Counted from the first letter of the stretch, positions 9,333 through 17,433 are shown. The stretch: 64,000 nucleotides of DNA from Mycobacterium sp. AZCC_0083 (GCF_014202335.1 NZ_JACHGP010000019.1:62001-126000), one strand, 5' to 3'. Numbers and translations are program-made. The notes: a model not told the origin generated them from the sequence alone.

Positions 9333-9401
9333 GTGGGCGGGTGGATCTTGGCATTCATCTTCACCGCAATCCTGATTGCAGGGCCTTACATCCCTCACTG
9401 A
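9333..9401 (+). CDS. 22-residue membrane micropeptide
   Basis: The frame from GTG 9333 encodes MGGWILAFIFTAILIAGPYIPH, almost entirely one membrane helix. A near-perfect anti-ribosomal site GGAGGTGA lies just upstream, overlapping the end of the previous gene. The strong site is the reason to call it. Confidence 0.5.
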   Translation: MGGWILAFIFTAILIAGPYIPH

Positions 9402-9484
9402 GGGCGGCAGGTGCATCGCAGGTCGCGAGATCTGTGGTGCGCCTACTGCATTCAGCAGTAACACACGAGAAGGGAAGTAACACA

Positions 9485-9640
9485 ATGGATCCAAATGCAG
9501 CACTCGAAGAGATGCTGGACCTGGCACGCGGCGATCTCACCGAGTTCGGTGACGAGGTTCACCGGCTGGCCGAGTTGACGCTTGGCCTGCATGAGTTTCT
9601 GGGCAAGGGCGGCTTCCTGCCGTCTGCGTGGGCGCGATGA
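9485..9640 (+). CDS. Small acidic phage protein, unknown
   Basis: A 51-residue acidic, probably helical protein (MDPNAALEEMLDLARGD) behind the repeated leader. Its stop overlaps the next start by ATGA, so the two are coupled. Confidence 0.6.
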   Translation: MDPNAALEEMLDLARGDLTEFGDEVHRLAELTLGLHEFLGKGGFLPSAWAR

Positions 9641-9957
9641 GCACCACGAAGGTGGTTCGGGTGTGGGTCAATGGCCTGCGCTACGAACTATGTGAGGGCT
9701 GCCCGACGTGGCACCCGCGTGCAGTCCATTACGAGGGCGAGGATGCGGTGTATCACGCGATGCTCGACCTCATGTGCCTCGGCATGGTCCGCATGGCTGA
9801 CCCGTACTGCCATGCCAGCAGCCCAGCTGGTCGGTACGACACGCGTCGTGAGACGTGGCGTGAGACCTTCCACCACCCCGAGACGGGTGCGCAGGCAGAT
9901 CTGTTCTGGGAGCGCACAGTGGCTTCTAGCCAGCCGTTCGCGGCTCAGCGCGTCTGA
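9637..9957 (+). CDS. Small phage protein, unknown
   Basis: A 106-residue protein with a CEGCPTWHPR motif near residue 19 that could hold a metal with later Cys/His residues. ATG at 9637 is preferred over GTG 9628 because it overlaps the preceding stop. Confidence 0.65.
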   Translation: MSTTKVVRVWVNGLRYELCEGCPTWHPRAVHYEGEDAVYHAMLDLMCLGMVRMADPYCHASSPAGRYDTRRETWRETFHHPETGAQADLFWERTVASSQPFAAQRV

Positions 9958-10064
9958 GTGGGGAGGATGGCGCACCGGCTGACACGTCGGCGCGCTGTCT
10001 GCTGTACTCAGCAACTAACGACAAGTGAATATGGACCTACACACGACGAAGGGAGCCAACAAGC

Positions 10065-10301
10065 ATGGGTAACAGAAAGTGCTACTACACGAACGAGGGG
10101 TTCTTCGACCGGGACAGTCAGGCGTACATCATCGCCGAGGTGATCGAGAACGAAGCCGGTTACACGCCGTACGGGGTGTCCACCCAGCTCGGCGCGGCGC
10201 ACGTGATGGTCGATGAGCTGAACGACCAGCTTGGCCTCTCGCGGGACGAGGTGCTCGACATCGTGGCCAGCAGCATGGCGGCGAGCGGAGTGCCGCAGTG
10301 A
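10065..10301 (+). CDS. Small phage protein, unknown
   Basis: A 78-residue acidic, mostly helical protein with GAAGGGA upstream in a repeated leader. It is coupled to the next gene by a GTGA overlap. No family recognised. Confidence 0.65.
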   Translation: MGNRKCYYTNEGFFDRDSQAYIIAEVIENEAGYTPYGVSTQLGAAHVMVDELNDQLGLSRDEVLDIVASSMAASGVPQ

Positions 10302-10531
10302 AACGTCAGGAGCTGCAAGCGTTCGGGCAGGCGCACGGCTGGAAGCTGGACGCGCGGCAGATCACGGACAACTACTATCGCGACAACGACAAGGTGGTCG
10401 TGTTCTACAGCGACGGTCGGGAGTTCGGGGCTGCGCAGTGGTTCTCACCCACTGGGGTCATATCGCACCACGATCCCGCGCCGACCGCAGTGAGCGGATG
10501 GCTTGAACTTCCGCGCATGGCAGAAGCCTGA
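10298..10531 (+). CDS. Small phage protein, unknown
   Basis: A 77-residue protein starting at GTG 10298 that overlaps the previous stop. Mixed charged and aromatic residues, no recognised domain. Confidence 0.6.
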   Translation: MKRQELQAFGQAHGWKLDARQITDNYYRDNDKVVVFYSDGREFGAAQWFSPTGVISHHDPAPTAVSGWLELPRMAEA

Positions 10532-10704
10532 TGGCTGACGACCTCACGCTCACGCGTACGCCGACAGCACAGCCCTTCCACTGCGAACGGTGCAACAAGG
10601 ACAAGAAGGCCAAGCTCACCGCTCAGTGGCACAGGGATGACGGCCAGACCGTGACCATCTGCAATGGGTGCTATGGCGAACTTCTGGCAGCTCCGCATGG
10701 CTGA
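10531..10704 (+). CDS. Small zinc-ribbon-like protein
   Basis: A 57-residue protein whose ATG shares a base with the previous stop (TGATG). Two CxxC pairs (CERC near residue 18 and CNGC near 45) form a zinc-ribbon pattern of four ligands. Likely nucleic-acid or protein binding; no closer assignment. Confidence 0.6.
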   Translation: MADDLTLTRTPTAQPFHCERCNKDKKAKLTAQWHRDDGQTVTICNGCYGELLAAPHG

Positions 10705-10891
10705 CCTCAAGTTCACCGTCGAGGTCAAGGACATGCCACTGGCCGCGTGGGCCGACGAGTACGGGATCGAATACGAGAAGGCGCGTACCGACTTCGAGGA
10801 GTTCGTCACGTCCAACCTGCAGGCGTGGCTGCATCAGCAGCTGGAGCACCAGGGCTACTCGTCAGTGGTCGTGGAGGCTCGCACGCAGTAA
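10697..10891 (+). CDS. Small phage protein, unknown
   Basis: A 64-residue acidic helical protein overlapping the previous gene by eight bases. It is the last gene before a strong hairpin, so it probably closes this transcription unit. Confidence 0.6.
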   Translation: MADLKFTVEVKDMPLAAWADEYGIEYEKARTDFEEFVTSNLQAWLHQQLEHQGYSSVVVEARTQ

Positions 10892-10905
10892 CGCACGCAA
10901 CACAA

Positions 10906-10938
10906 CAGGGGGCCGAGGAAATGTTTCTCGGCCCCCTG
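10906..10938 (+). terminator. Strong hairpin, probable terminator
   Basis: A perfect 12-bp GC-rich stem (CAGGGGGCCGAG with CTCGGCCCCCTG) around a 9-base loop. No T-run follows on the top strand, so termination may be partial or the hairpin may protect the 3' end. Confidence 0.55.
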
Positions 10939-10968
10939 AGTGTTATCTGGGAGGAGGATTCTTTACCT

Positions 10969-11514
10969 ATGCAAGTACTCTTGACGCCCAGATCGCAACG
11001 GGCGGCGGCGCTTACGCGAAGCACCGTCATGAGGGGGTGGACGACAGTCGTGCGTGAACAACCGGCGATGGAGTCCGTCAGCAAAGAAGAGATGCTTGAG
11101 GTGACGGCCGAGTTCCTGTCACTGCTAGCAGCAGCGAAGTCAATCGTTCGCGACCTGGATCGCGTTTCTGGCAAACCTGAATATGAGGAGGTCGCCACCT
11201 CAATGGCACCTGAGGCCAGGGTGTTGGCCGACATGATCGCCAACACGCACAGGGCATGGGTGCGCCGTGGCGCGTTCATGAACTACTTTCAGGTGCCAAG
11301 CGGTGCGGTACACACAACGGTGGCGTGCCGAACGCTCAGTGAACGTACGGTGCTGCGGCCACTTCCACACCTCACGGGCGAGCCAATGGAGTACGTAATC
11401 AGTGAGGGCTACCGCATGTGCTCCCACTGCCTCAAGCGTCCCGCCGAGGTGCGCGTTGCTAAGGCGGCAGTGTTCTGTGCTCGCTGGATCAGGCGACTGA
11501 GGAACATCCCCTAA
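10969..11514 (+). CDS. Phage protein with C-terminal Cys/His pair, unknown
   Basis: About 181 residues. I prefer ATG 10969, which has GGAGGAGG upstream although slightly far; an ATG at 11029 is an alternative. The middle is helical and acidic; the C-terminus has TTVACRTLS and YRMCSHCLKRP, a likely metal site. Followed directly by a terminator. Confidence 0.6.
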   Translation: MQVLLTPRSQRAAALTRSTVMRGWTTVVREQPAMESVSKEEMLEVTAEFLSLLAAAKSIVRDLDRVSGKPEYEEVATSMAPEARVLADMIANTHRAWVRRGAFMNYFQVPSGAVHTTVACRTLSERTVLRPLPHLTGEPMEYVISEGYRMCSHCLKRPAEVRVAKAAVFCARWIRRLRNIP

Positions 11515-11532
11515 AGCATCACCCGCGAGAGC

Positions 11533-11566
11533 GACCCATCAGCCATGTGCTGGTGGGTCATTTTTA
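11533..11566 (+). terminator. Rho-independent terminator
   Basis: Eleven-base-pair stem GACCCATCAGC/GCTGGTGGGTC with a 5-base loop and ATTTTTA after it. It ends the unit containing the 10969 gene. Confidence 0.75.
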
Positions 11567-11568
11567 TG

Positions 11569-11590
11569 CCCTGACCAGTGATTACAGGGG
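11569..11590 (+). promoter_or_regulatory. Operator-like repeat, class A copy 3
   Basis: CCTGACCAGTGATTACAGGG immediately after a terminator and upstream of the 11631 gene, so it sits where a new promoter is needed. Identical at 20 positions to the copy at 23423 on the other strand. Confidence 0.75.
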
Positions 11591-11630
11591 GGCAACACAA
11601 TTCGACACGACACGAAGGGAATCACAAACC

Positions 11631-11762
11631 ATGGAAAATCTTGACCCGTACGACTACGACGAACCGCTCGAAACGGGCAGCGCACTTGTGGGGGCGTTCT
11701 GGGGCTGCTTCGCCTCCGCGCCCATCTGGATCGCGATGATCGTCTGGGTGGTGAACCGGTGA
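11631..11762 (+). CDS. Small single-helix membrane protein
   Basis: A 43-residue protein: acidic N-terminus (MENLDPYDYDEPLE) then one membrane helix ending WVVNR. Behind the repeated leader with GAAGGGA, and overlapping the next gene by GTGA. Confidence 0.6.
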   Translation: MENLDPYDYDEPLETGSALVGAFWGCFASAPIWIAMIVWVVNR

Positions 11763-11941
11763 GCGCCGCTGTGGTCCACCAGTTTCCAGACGGCAGCGAG
11801 TTCGCGGCAACCGAGTTCACCCAGGGCGGCACGCGGATTGGGCACACGCTCGACACGAAGTGCTCCTGCCTGCCGTGGCTATTCGTTCGCGACGGCAACA
11901 CGCTGCGGGTGGTTCACGTGCCAAACGAGATCGCATCATGA
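11759..11941 (+). CDS. Small phage protein, unknown
   Basis: A 60-residue protein with CSC near its middle, coupled to both neighbours by 4-base overlaps. No family recognised. Confidence 0.6.
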   Translation: MSAAVVHQFPDGSEFAATEFTQGGTRIGHTLDTKCSCLPWLFVRDGNTLRVVHVPNEIAS

Positions 11942-12189
11942 GCGACGAACTGGCCGTAGCCGAACGCAACCGGTCACTGTGGGAGATCAAGGCGCTCGGC
12001 GCTCATGCGCGCTGCGACTGGGATGCGGAACGCCACGCTCTCGACGCGCTACACCTGCTCGACCGTATCCGCGACATCAACAAGTGGTGGGCGGCTGAGT
12101 GCCCCACCTGCGGGGCCGCAATCGGTCGTGGCTGCAAGGACATGGCCGATGACGAGGTCCACTTCACTCGGGCGATGGTGCAGTCATGA
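11938..12189 (+). CDS. Small phage protein with zinc-knuckle-like motif
   Basis: An 83-residue helical protein ending with ECPTCGAAIGRGCKD and a His (VHFTRAM), a short CxxC-x7-C pattern also common in actinophage small proteins that often begin CPTCGA. Coupled to the flanking genes. Confidence 0.6.
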   Translation: MSDELAVAERNRSLWEIKALGAHARCDWDAERHALDALHLLDRIRDINKWWAAECPTCGAAIGRGCKDMADDEVHFTRAMVQS

Positions 12190-12329
12190 CCGACGCCGAA
12201 GTGGTTGAGGCGCTGTACGTCAACGCACTCCTGGAGGCCATCGAGGCCGAGCAGGCTCGCCTGTTGCTGCTCCAGGTGATTTATCAGCAGCGCATGGTGG
12301 AACTCGCACAGGCGCTGAGGTACCGATGA
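12186..12329 (+). CDS. Small helical phage protein, unknown
   Basis: A 47-residue leucine/glutamate-rich protein (MTDAEVVEALYVNALLEA) with ATGA overlaps on both sides. Probably one amphipathic helix. Confidence 0.55.
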   Translation: MTDAEVVEALYVNALLEAIEAEQARLLLLQVIYQQRMVELAQALRYR

Positions 12330-12529
12330 GTATTCCCGAGAAGCGGGTCACGCTCAACGCGGAGCTATTGGACGAGGCGCACTCGGCGATCTACCGGCAC
12401 ATCGCCCAAGCGTACTCGGCGGCGAATCGCCTGCGGCACATCGGTTCCGTGCGAGAAGCGCGAGCCATCGAAGCGGCGACCAACGATCTGGTGAGCGCCG
12501 TATCGCCGTTCGAGGTGGAGAAGCCTTGA
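12326..12529 (+). CDS. Small phage protein, unknown
   Basis: A 67-residue helical protein starting at ATG 12326, coupled upstream and downstream. No motif recognised. Confidence 0.6.
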   Translation: MSIPEKRVTLNAELLDEAHSAIYRHIAQAYSAANRLRHIGSVREARAIEAATNDLVSAVSPFEVEKP

Positions 12530-12825
12530 ACACGAAGCGAAAGGTCAAGCCCAAGAACGACCCTCACCTCTACGAGTTCCACATCCCCGGCAAGGCAACG
12601 CTCGTACCGGGCACCGAGGTGGCACTCAAGGGCAGGCCGGGGCGGTATCGCTTCCGGTACGCGGATCGCCCACGTGGGGACGGCTACAGGTTCGTCCTCA
12701 CGTTCGTCGGCGGGCCACTCCACGGTCAGTCCGACAAGTTCGTCAGCGTCTACCCAGACCGGGTAACACGCGTCCACCGTGCCAGCAAGACGCTGGTCAA
12801 CATCCAGAAGGAGAAAACGCAGTAA
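12526..12825 (+). CDS. Small basic phage protein, unknown
   Basis: A 99-residue protein starting with TTG 12526 in a TTGA overlap. Basic N-terminus, then a beta-rich GGPLHGQSDKF segment. The VGGPLHGQ motif occurs in many actinophage small proteins of unknown role. Confidence 0.6.
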   Translation: MNTKRKVKPKNDPHLYEFHIPGKATLVPGTEVALKGRPGRYRFRYADRPRGDGYRFVLTFVGGPLHGQSDKFVSVYPDRVTRVHRASKTLVNIQKEKTQ

Positions 12826-13157
12826 TGGCAACAACTCTCGTACCCACCGGCCAGGACCGTAAGCTCGCGAAGCTGCGTATCCAGGAGTTGGAAGAGCAGC
12901 TGGCACTGGAGCGTTCGCTACTCGCCGACCCCATCGAACCTGCGCTGAATCACGCGGTGATCCGGTTCGTCAAGTACGACCAGAAGTACACGTTCGCCGC
13001 AATCCGCGCGTACACCAACGCGGCTGACGGTGGGATCTGGTTCGTCACCCAAGATGGCAGCCGGTCGTCACGCCAGGGCCACGCGCCCAAGACGTGGACC
13101 GAGCTGCTGGCGTTCATCGGTGAGCGCAACTGGCCGAACATCGAGGTGCTCGCTTGA
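12825..13157 (+). CDS. Small phage protein, unknown
   Basis: A 110-residue protein: N-terminal coiled-coil-like segment (LRIQELEEQLALERSLL) and a C-terminal globular part with WTELLAFIGERNW. Start shares one base with the previous stop. Confidence 0.6.
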   Translation: MATTLVPTGQDRKLAKLRIQELEEQLALERSLLADPIEPALNHAVIRFVKYDQKYTFAAIRAYTNAADGGIWFVTQDGSRSSRQGHAPKTWTELLAFIGERNWPNIEVLA

Positions 13158-13687
13158 GCACGGTCGCCGACCGGAAAGCGTCAGCCACTGCCTTCTTCTG
13201 GCGGTGGCTGATTGCTTCTTCGGCGGCTTCCATGATCGGCAACGTCGCACACGCCATGTTCAACAGCCACAACGCCGGGGCTGCGTTCACCAATGCCTGG
13301 GTGGCCGCGTGCATGTCCATTGCGCCGCCTGTAGTGCTCGCTGTGACCACGCACGGCCTAGCTGTGATGGTTCGCTCACAGATCACCGGCATGTTCTTCA
13401 AGGTGGCTCTGGCGCTGCTCGCATGCGTGGCCGTATGCGCATTGGTGCTGTCGTTCTACTCGCTGTTCGAGCTGGCCGTGAAGCAAGGCGGCATGCCATG
13501 GCAGATCGCGTGGCTGTGGCCGCTGATCATCGACCTGTCGGTGGCGTTCTCCACACTGGCGCTGCTGGCGCTGACGACCGGGAAGAAGGCACGCCGGGAG
13601 GCTGCAGCTGCGAACCGTCCGGCGCGGAAGCGTCCGGTCAAGCGGGCCCCGGCCAAACCCAAGGCGGTCCCGGCGGTGGCAGCATGA
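13154..13687 (+). CDS. DUF2637-type membrane protein
   Basis: A 177-residue protein with four membrane helices and a basic Lys/Arg/Pro-rich tail (residues 140-177). The WLWPLIIDLSVAFSTLALLAL segment is the hallmark of DUF2637, found on actinobacterial mobile elements and phages and related to plasmid-spread (Spd) proteins. Its role in a phage is unknown; the basic tail could bind DNA at the membrane. Confidence 0.75.
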   Translation: MSTVADRKASATAFFWRWLIASSAASMIGNVAHAMFNSHNAGAAFTNAWVAACMSIAPPVVLAVTTHGLAVMVRSQITGMFFKVALALLACVAVCALVLSFYSLFELAVKQGGMPWQIAWLWPLIIDLSVAFSTLALLALTTGKKARREAAAANRPARKRPVKRAPAKPKAVPAVAA

Positions 13688-13875
13688 GCCAGCCGGACTG
13701 GGAATGGACCGACATCTTCGGCGACACGCTGACTGTCGAAGCGGCTGGCTACGACCTGATCCTGAGCATCGCACGGAAGGGTGAGTCGGCCACTAACGCC
13801 GTCTCACTCTCCCTTGAGCAGCAATGCGGCCTGCGGGCGGCGCTGGGCGTGCATATACGGCGGTGCGGCCAATGA
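13684..13875 (+). CDS. Small phage protein, unknown
   Basis: A 63-residue protein (MSQPDWEWTDIFGDTLTVEA) coupled by ATGA overlaps to both neighbours. No family recognised. Confidence 0.6.
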   Translation: MSQPDWEWTDIFGDTLTVEAAGYDLILSIARKGESATNAVSLSLEQQCGLRAALGVHIRRCGQ

Positions 13876-14069
13876 CGGCGGCACTGGCGTACTGCTACAC
13901 GCCGTGGAAGGACCGGTTCGACACCAAGAACGACGCACGACGCGTCCTCAAGGACATGCAGCGTCGATCCCGAAACAGCAAGCGCAACGCCGCACCTCTC
14001 GCCGAGTACAAGTGCAACTGCGGCGGTTGGCATCTCGCCGACTCGAAGCGGGTCCACGCATACAGGTAA
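13872..14069 (+). CDS. Small basic phage protein, unknown
   Basis: A 65-residue basic protein ending with YKCNCGGWHLADSKR, a CxC...H motif widespread in actinophage small proteins. Last gene before the terminator upstream of the integrase. Confidence 0.65.
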   Translation: MTAALAYCYTPWKDRFDTKNDARRVLKDMQRRSRNSKRNAAPLAEYKCNCGGWHLADSKRVHAYR

Positions 14070-14076
14070 CACAGAC

Positions 14077-14128
14077 GGAACCCCTGACGCCGTAGCACGA
14101 CGCGGCGTCAGGGGTTCCCCCTTTTTTG
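14077..14128 (+). terminator. Rho-independent terminator
   Basis: Sixteen-bp perfect stem (GGAACCCCTGACGCCG at 14077-14092 with its complement at 14103-14118) and CTTTTTT after it. Isolates the integrase from the small-gene operon. Confidence 0.9.
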
Positions 14129-14231
14129 TCTCGAATTACATAGTTACCCAATGTAACTGGTTGGCATCAGTACCTAGTGCGAGCCCGAACCACCCTGGTT
14201 TCAGGGCACTGGTTCCGGTACTCTAGACGGC
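14129..14231 (+). promoter_or_regulatory. Integrase upstream region with inverted repeat
   Basis: The 100-base gap between terminator and integrase must hold the integrase promoter. It contains an exact inverted repeat AGTTAC/GTAACT (14142-14147 and 14153-14158), a candidate operator. No clear -35/-10 pair can be assigned. Confidence 0.4.
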
Positions 14232-15707
14232 ATGACAGCAACGCTCTCCGACTACCCGCCACTGGTGGCCGTGCCGACCGTGCGTGCAGCCATGTACCTA
14301 CGCATGTCGCACAACAAAGACGTGGTGCAGCTCGGCGTCGACCGTCAGCGGGAAGACCTTGAACCGCTGTGCCAAGGCAAGAACTGGGTCTGGACCGAGT
14401 ACGTGGACGACGACAAGACGGCCGTCATGAAGAACGGCGTCATGAAGAAGCGCCCCGCCTACCAGCGCATGCTGCAGGACATCCGCGACGGCAAGATCGA
14501 CGCTGTCGCCGTATGGGATCTCGACCGGCTACACCGCGAGCCCCTGGAGCTGGAGGAGTTCATTCACCTCGCCGACGTTCACCGCCTCGGGCTGGCCAGC
14601 GTCGACACCAATGTCGACCTGTCCACCGACAGCGGTCGACTGTTCGCCCGTATCAAGGGTGCCGTGGCAAAGGCTGAGGTAGAACGTAAGAGTGCCCGAC
14701 AGATCCGTGCGATGAAGCAGATGGCCGACCTGGGCAAGGGTTGGGGGCGGCGCACGTTCGGCTACGAGCACGACCATGCGAAGCCTCAGCTGCGGCCGAT
14801 GGAGGCCGACGCGATCCGGCAGGCGTACGCCGACGTGCTGGCCGGTGCATCCCTGTACCGCATCGCTGAGCAGTGGAACGCGATGGGCCTGAGGACCACG
14901 CAGAGCGCCAACCTGTGGGACGGCACCAGTGTGGGCCGAACGCTGCGCAACCCGCGCAACGCGGGCCTACGCACGTACCACGGCAAGATCGTGACCACGG
15001 TGCGTGAGGATGGCACCAGTGGCGGCGACTGGCCCGCCATTGTGGATCGTGAGACGTGGGAGGCAGCGCAGACCGTGATGTCTTCTGTGGACAAGCAGTG
15101 GGGCAAGGATCGGACTCGCAAGCGCCTGCTCGGCGGCATCCTCATCTGCGGCGAATGCAAGAAGGGTGTCGGTACCGGCAAGCGTTCGGACGGCACCGCG
15201 ATCTACCGGTGCAAGACACAGGGCTGCTACGGCGTTGCCCGCTCGGCCGACCCGCTGGACGAATGGGTGGAGGTGGCGTTCATTGACGCCCTGGAGAAGC
15301 GCACTCTGGCCGCTGCCAAGCAGAAGGACAACACCGCACTACTCAACGAGGTCCGCGCCGAAGAGGCACGCCTGAATAGCAAGCTGGAAGCGCTTGAGGC
15401 GAAGTGGAACGCCGACCGGATCACCGACGACCAGTTCGACCGGATGAACGCCGACCTGGCGAGTCAGCTCCGCACGGCAGAAGCGCGGCGCGAAAGCCTC
15501 ACTCAGGCAATGGTTATCGATGAGAACATCGATCCCGACGACATCGCGGGCAGCTTCGGCGCACTCGACGTGGACCGTAAGCGGGCGACGATCAAGCGCC
15601 TATGCAGCGGAATCCTGGTGCCGAAGCTCGGGAAGGACGGGAAGAAGTTCCCGGTCGGCCACGGCGTGAAGATCCTTTGGAATGAGCGTAAGCCCAAGAA
15701 GGGCTGA
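14232..15707 (+). CDS. int: Large serine integrase
   Basis: A 491-residue serine recombinase. The N-terminal catalytic domain has YLRMS with Ser26 as the nucleophile, VDRQRED, and AVAVWDLDRLHREPLELEE. The recombinase domain follows (residues 165-270), then a zinc ribbon (ICGECKKGV with CKTQGCYG, residues 305-335) and a coiled-coil region (about 370-430) typical of large phage integrases. It catalyses attP x attB integration, and excision with a directionality factor I could not identify. It lies about 8.6 kb from attL. Confidence 0.95.
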   Translation: MTATLSDYPPLVAVPTVRAAMYLRMSHNKDVVQLGVDRQREDLEPLCQGKNWVWTEYVDDDKTAVMKNGVMKKRPAYQRMLQDIRDGKIDAVAVWDLDRLHREPLELEEFIHLADVHRLGLASVDTNVDLSTDSGRLFARIKGAVAKAEVERKSARQIRAMKQMADLGKGWGRRTFGYEHDHAKPQLRPMEADAIRQAYADVLAGASLYRIAEQWNAMGLRTTQSANLWDGTSVGRTLRNPRNAGLRTYHGKIVTTVREDGTSGGDWPAIVDRETWEAAQTVMSSVDKQWGKDRTRKRLLGGILICGECKKGVGTGKRSDGTAIYRCKTQGCYGVARSADPLDEWVEVAFIDALEKRTLAAAKQKDNTALLNEVRAEEARLNSKLEALEAKWNADRITDDQFDRMNADLASQLRTAEARRESLTQAMVIDENIDPDDIAGSFGALDVDRKRATIKRLCSGILVPKLGKDGKKFPVGHGVKILWNERKPKKG

Positions 15708-15794
15708 GACATCCGCCAGTTCCTCGGCGGTCAGCATGGGGCACAGGTCGGCCTGTGCGCGAGCTAGGCGGATGCTCTCCTCACTCAGCGCCAT
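15600..15794 (-). CDS. Small phage protein overlapping the integrase 3' end, unknown
   Basis: A 64-residue frame (MALSEESIRLARAQ) whose ATG shares the stop of the upstream gene (TGATG), as in the rest of this leftward operon. Its last 108 bases lie antisense to the integrase. The coupling argues it is translated; the overlap lowers confidence. Confidence 0.45.
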   Translation of the reverse strand: MALSEESIRLARAQADLCPMLTAEELADVSALLGLTLIPKDLHAVADRELLPVLPELRHQDSAA

Positions 15795-15934
15795 CAGGCA
15801 CTCTTTCCTAGTTCCGCTGCTTTGGCGTCAGCATCTTCAGCCTTACCCTGTTGTTCGCACGCGTAACACCAGGAGTGGTACGGATCCGATGGACCACCAC
15901 AAACGCAGCCCTGGGGCTTACCCCACACGCTCAC
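15794..15934 (-). CDS. Small cysteine-rich protein
   Basis: A 46-residue protein from GTG 15934 (GTGA overlap with the upstream gene). CVCGGPSDPYHSWCYAC supplies CxC, a His and CxxC, a compact metal-binding pattern. Confidence 0.55.
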   Translation of the reverse strand: MSVWGKPQGCVCGGPSDPYHSWCYACEQQGKAEDADAKAAELGKSA

Positions 15935-16284
15935 TCGGTCACCATCGCCAGGCCGTAGTTCTGCCCACGCTTGACCGGCGTCCACGTCGCAGTGAACGAA
16001 ATCTCCTGTGCCACCAGCATGTCCACCACGTCCTTCATGAACATGACGTACTCAGTGCCGGTCTCGTCGTCGCGCAGGTTGAACCGTGCGGCGCTCTGGC
16101 CGCGCTCATGGCCGATGATGCGCAGTGTCCCGCTGAACGGCTCCATCGGCGCGATCCCCGTGAAGACCCGGCGCTGGCGCTCGTTGCCGCTGTAGTCGAC
16201 GTACTTCTCCCACCCGATCATGGGGTACGAGATCATGTTGCCGTCAAGATCGAACGGCACGTCCATCGTCTTCGCCTTGCTCAT
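15931..16284 (-). CDS. Phage protein, unknown
   Basis: A 117-residue soluble, beta-rich protein (MSKAKTMDVPFDLDGN). Overlaps both neighbours by 4 bases. No family recognised. Confidence 0.65.
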   Translation of the reverse strand: MSKAKTMDVPFDLDGNMISYPMIGWEKYVDYSGNERQRRVFTGIAPMEPFSGTLRIIGHERGQSAARFNLRDDETGTEYVMFMKDVVDMLVAQEISFTATWTPVKRGQNYGLAMVTE

Positions 16285-16601
16285 CGCGGATCCTCCGGTT
16301 TCGGGCCTGGGTTAGTTGATCCTTCGATCTCGCGACCAACGGTCAGAGTCGTTCCGTCCCAGACGAGTTCGAACATCCGTCCACCTGTAACACCCCGCTC
16401 AGAGCGGCGGCGCTGCTTCTGCAGCCAGTTCTTCGGGCTCGCGAACAGGCGCAGGCCGGTGTGCTTGATCTCGTTGCGTGGTGACGGATCGTCGTACGAA
16501 CTGCCGATGTAGAAGTTCGGCGCTTGGCCAGTGAACTCCGACCAATGTGACTGGTGGTAAGCACCCTTCGGGTCGACCGCCACGTAGAAGGTCTCGCTCA
16601 T
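16281..16601 (-). CDS. Phage protein, unknown
   Basis: A 106-residue protein starting MSETFYVAVDPKGAYHQ, with a basic patch near residue 65. Coupled to neighbours; no domain recognised. Confidence 0.65.
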   Translation of the reverse strand: MSETFYVAVDPKGAYHQSHWSEFTGQAPNFYIGSSYDDPSPRNEIKHTGLRLFASPKNWLQKQRRRSERGVTGGRMFELVWDGTTLTVGREIEGSTNPGPKPEDPR

Positions 16602-16765
16602 CGGATCTCCTTCCAGACCCAGATGTCATCGAACCAAGCAACGGTCTTAGCCTCTGTCACCCAAAGGCCCTCGCACTGAGGGCAATACCAGGGGCGCGTG
16701 CGGAAGCGGCGAAGCCACCTCTTGGGGCGTTCAGGGCAGCGGTTGTGCTCGCAGCAGACGGTCAT
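16598..16765 (-). CDS. Small zinc-ribbon-like protein
   Basis: A 55-residue protein. I start at ATG 16765, which overlaps the phosphoesterase stop. CCEHNRC and CPQC give four metal ligands either side of a basic segment. Confidence 0.6.
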   Translation of the reverse strand: MTVCCEHNRCPERPKRWLRRFRTRPWYCPQCEGLWVTEAKTVAWFDDIWVWKEIR

Positions 16766-17433
16766 ATCCCCAAGCTCTCCTGATCCTTGATGATGCGGAT
16801 GATCTCCTCCAGGGCGACCGGCATGCCGCCCCACGCGTCGACTCCGACGTGGAGCTGACGCGAGTGAAGCCCCGGCTGCAGCACCCGGTCTGAGTGCGTG
16901 TGGCCATGCAGGATCCAGTCACCGCAGTCCGGCAGACGCCACTGCTTGTGGCGGTCCACACCCTCCCTGTCACCCACGTACGGGAAGTGAGACAGCAGAG
17001 CGGTCACATGACCCACGGCGAGCGGGATTCGGCGGCGTGCGGCCAACTGAGGGGCACTCACGAACACGCCAGATTCTTCGTACACCTTCATCCACTTATG
17101 GGCGTCACGGTGCATCGGATGCGGGCCACAGTGGTTACCCGGAATCAGCCTCTTGCGGCCAGGCCGTTGGCGCAGCCATTCGAGAGCGCGGAACTGCGCC
17201 TGCGAAGTGCCAGAGGAGTTGTCACCGAGTATCCACACATCGTCCTCGTCGCCGACAACCGCATCCCAGTTCTCGGCCAGGATGCGGTCATGCGCCGCGA
17301 TGTCAGCTGCCCCGAACCACTCTGGCAGGTTGTCCAGATCCTCAAAGGCAGGCTTGCCGTCGAACTGGATGCGGCTCGCGGCGACCTTGCGGTGACCGAT
17401 GTGAAGGTCCGACGTAAACCAGACGTTGCTCAC
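16762..17433 (-). CDS. Metallophosphoesterase
   Basis: A 223-residue calcineurin-like phosphoesterase. Motifs in order: SDLHIGH (residue 8), ILGDNSS, PGNHCG, LSHFPY and HGHTHSD, giving the two-metal centre ligands. Family members hydrolyse phosphomonoesters, phosphodiesters or 2',3'-cyclic nucleotides. Its place in an operon with PTH2 and RtcB makes an RNA-end or cyclic-phosphate substrate attractive, but this is inference. Confidence 0.85.
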   Translation of the reverse strand: MSNVWFTSDLHIGHRKVAASRIQFDGKPAFEDLDNLPEWFGAADIAAHDRILAENWDAVVGDEDDVWILGDNSSGTSQAQFRALEWLRQRPGRKRLIPGNHCGPHPMHRDAHKWMKVYEESGVFVSAPQLAARRRIPLAVGHVTALLSHFPYVGDREGVDRHKQWRLPDCGDWILHGHTHSDRVLQPGLHSRQLHVGVDAWGGMPVALEEIIRIIKDQESLGI

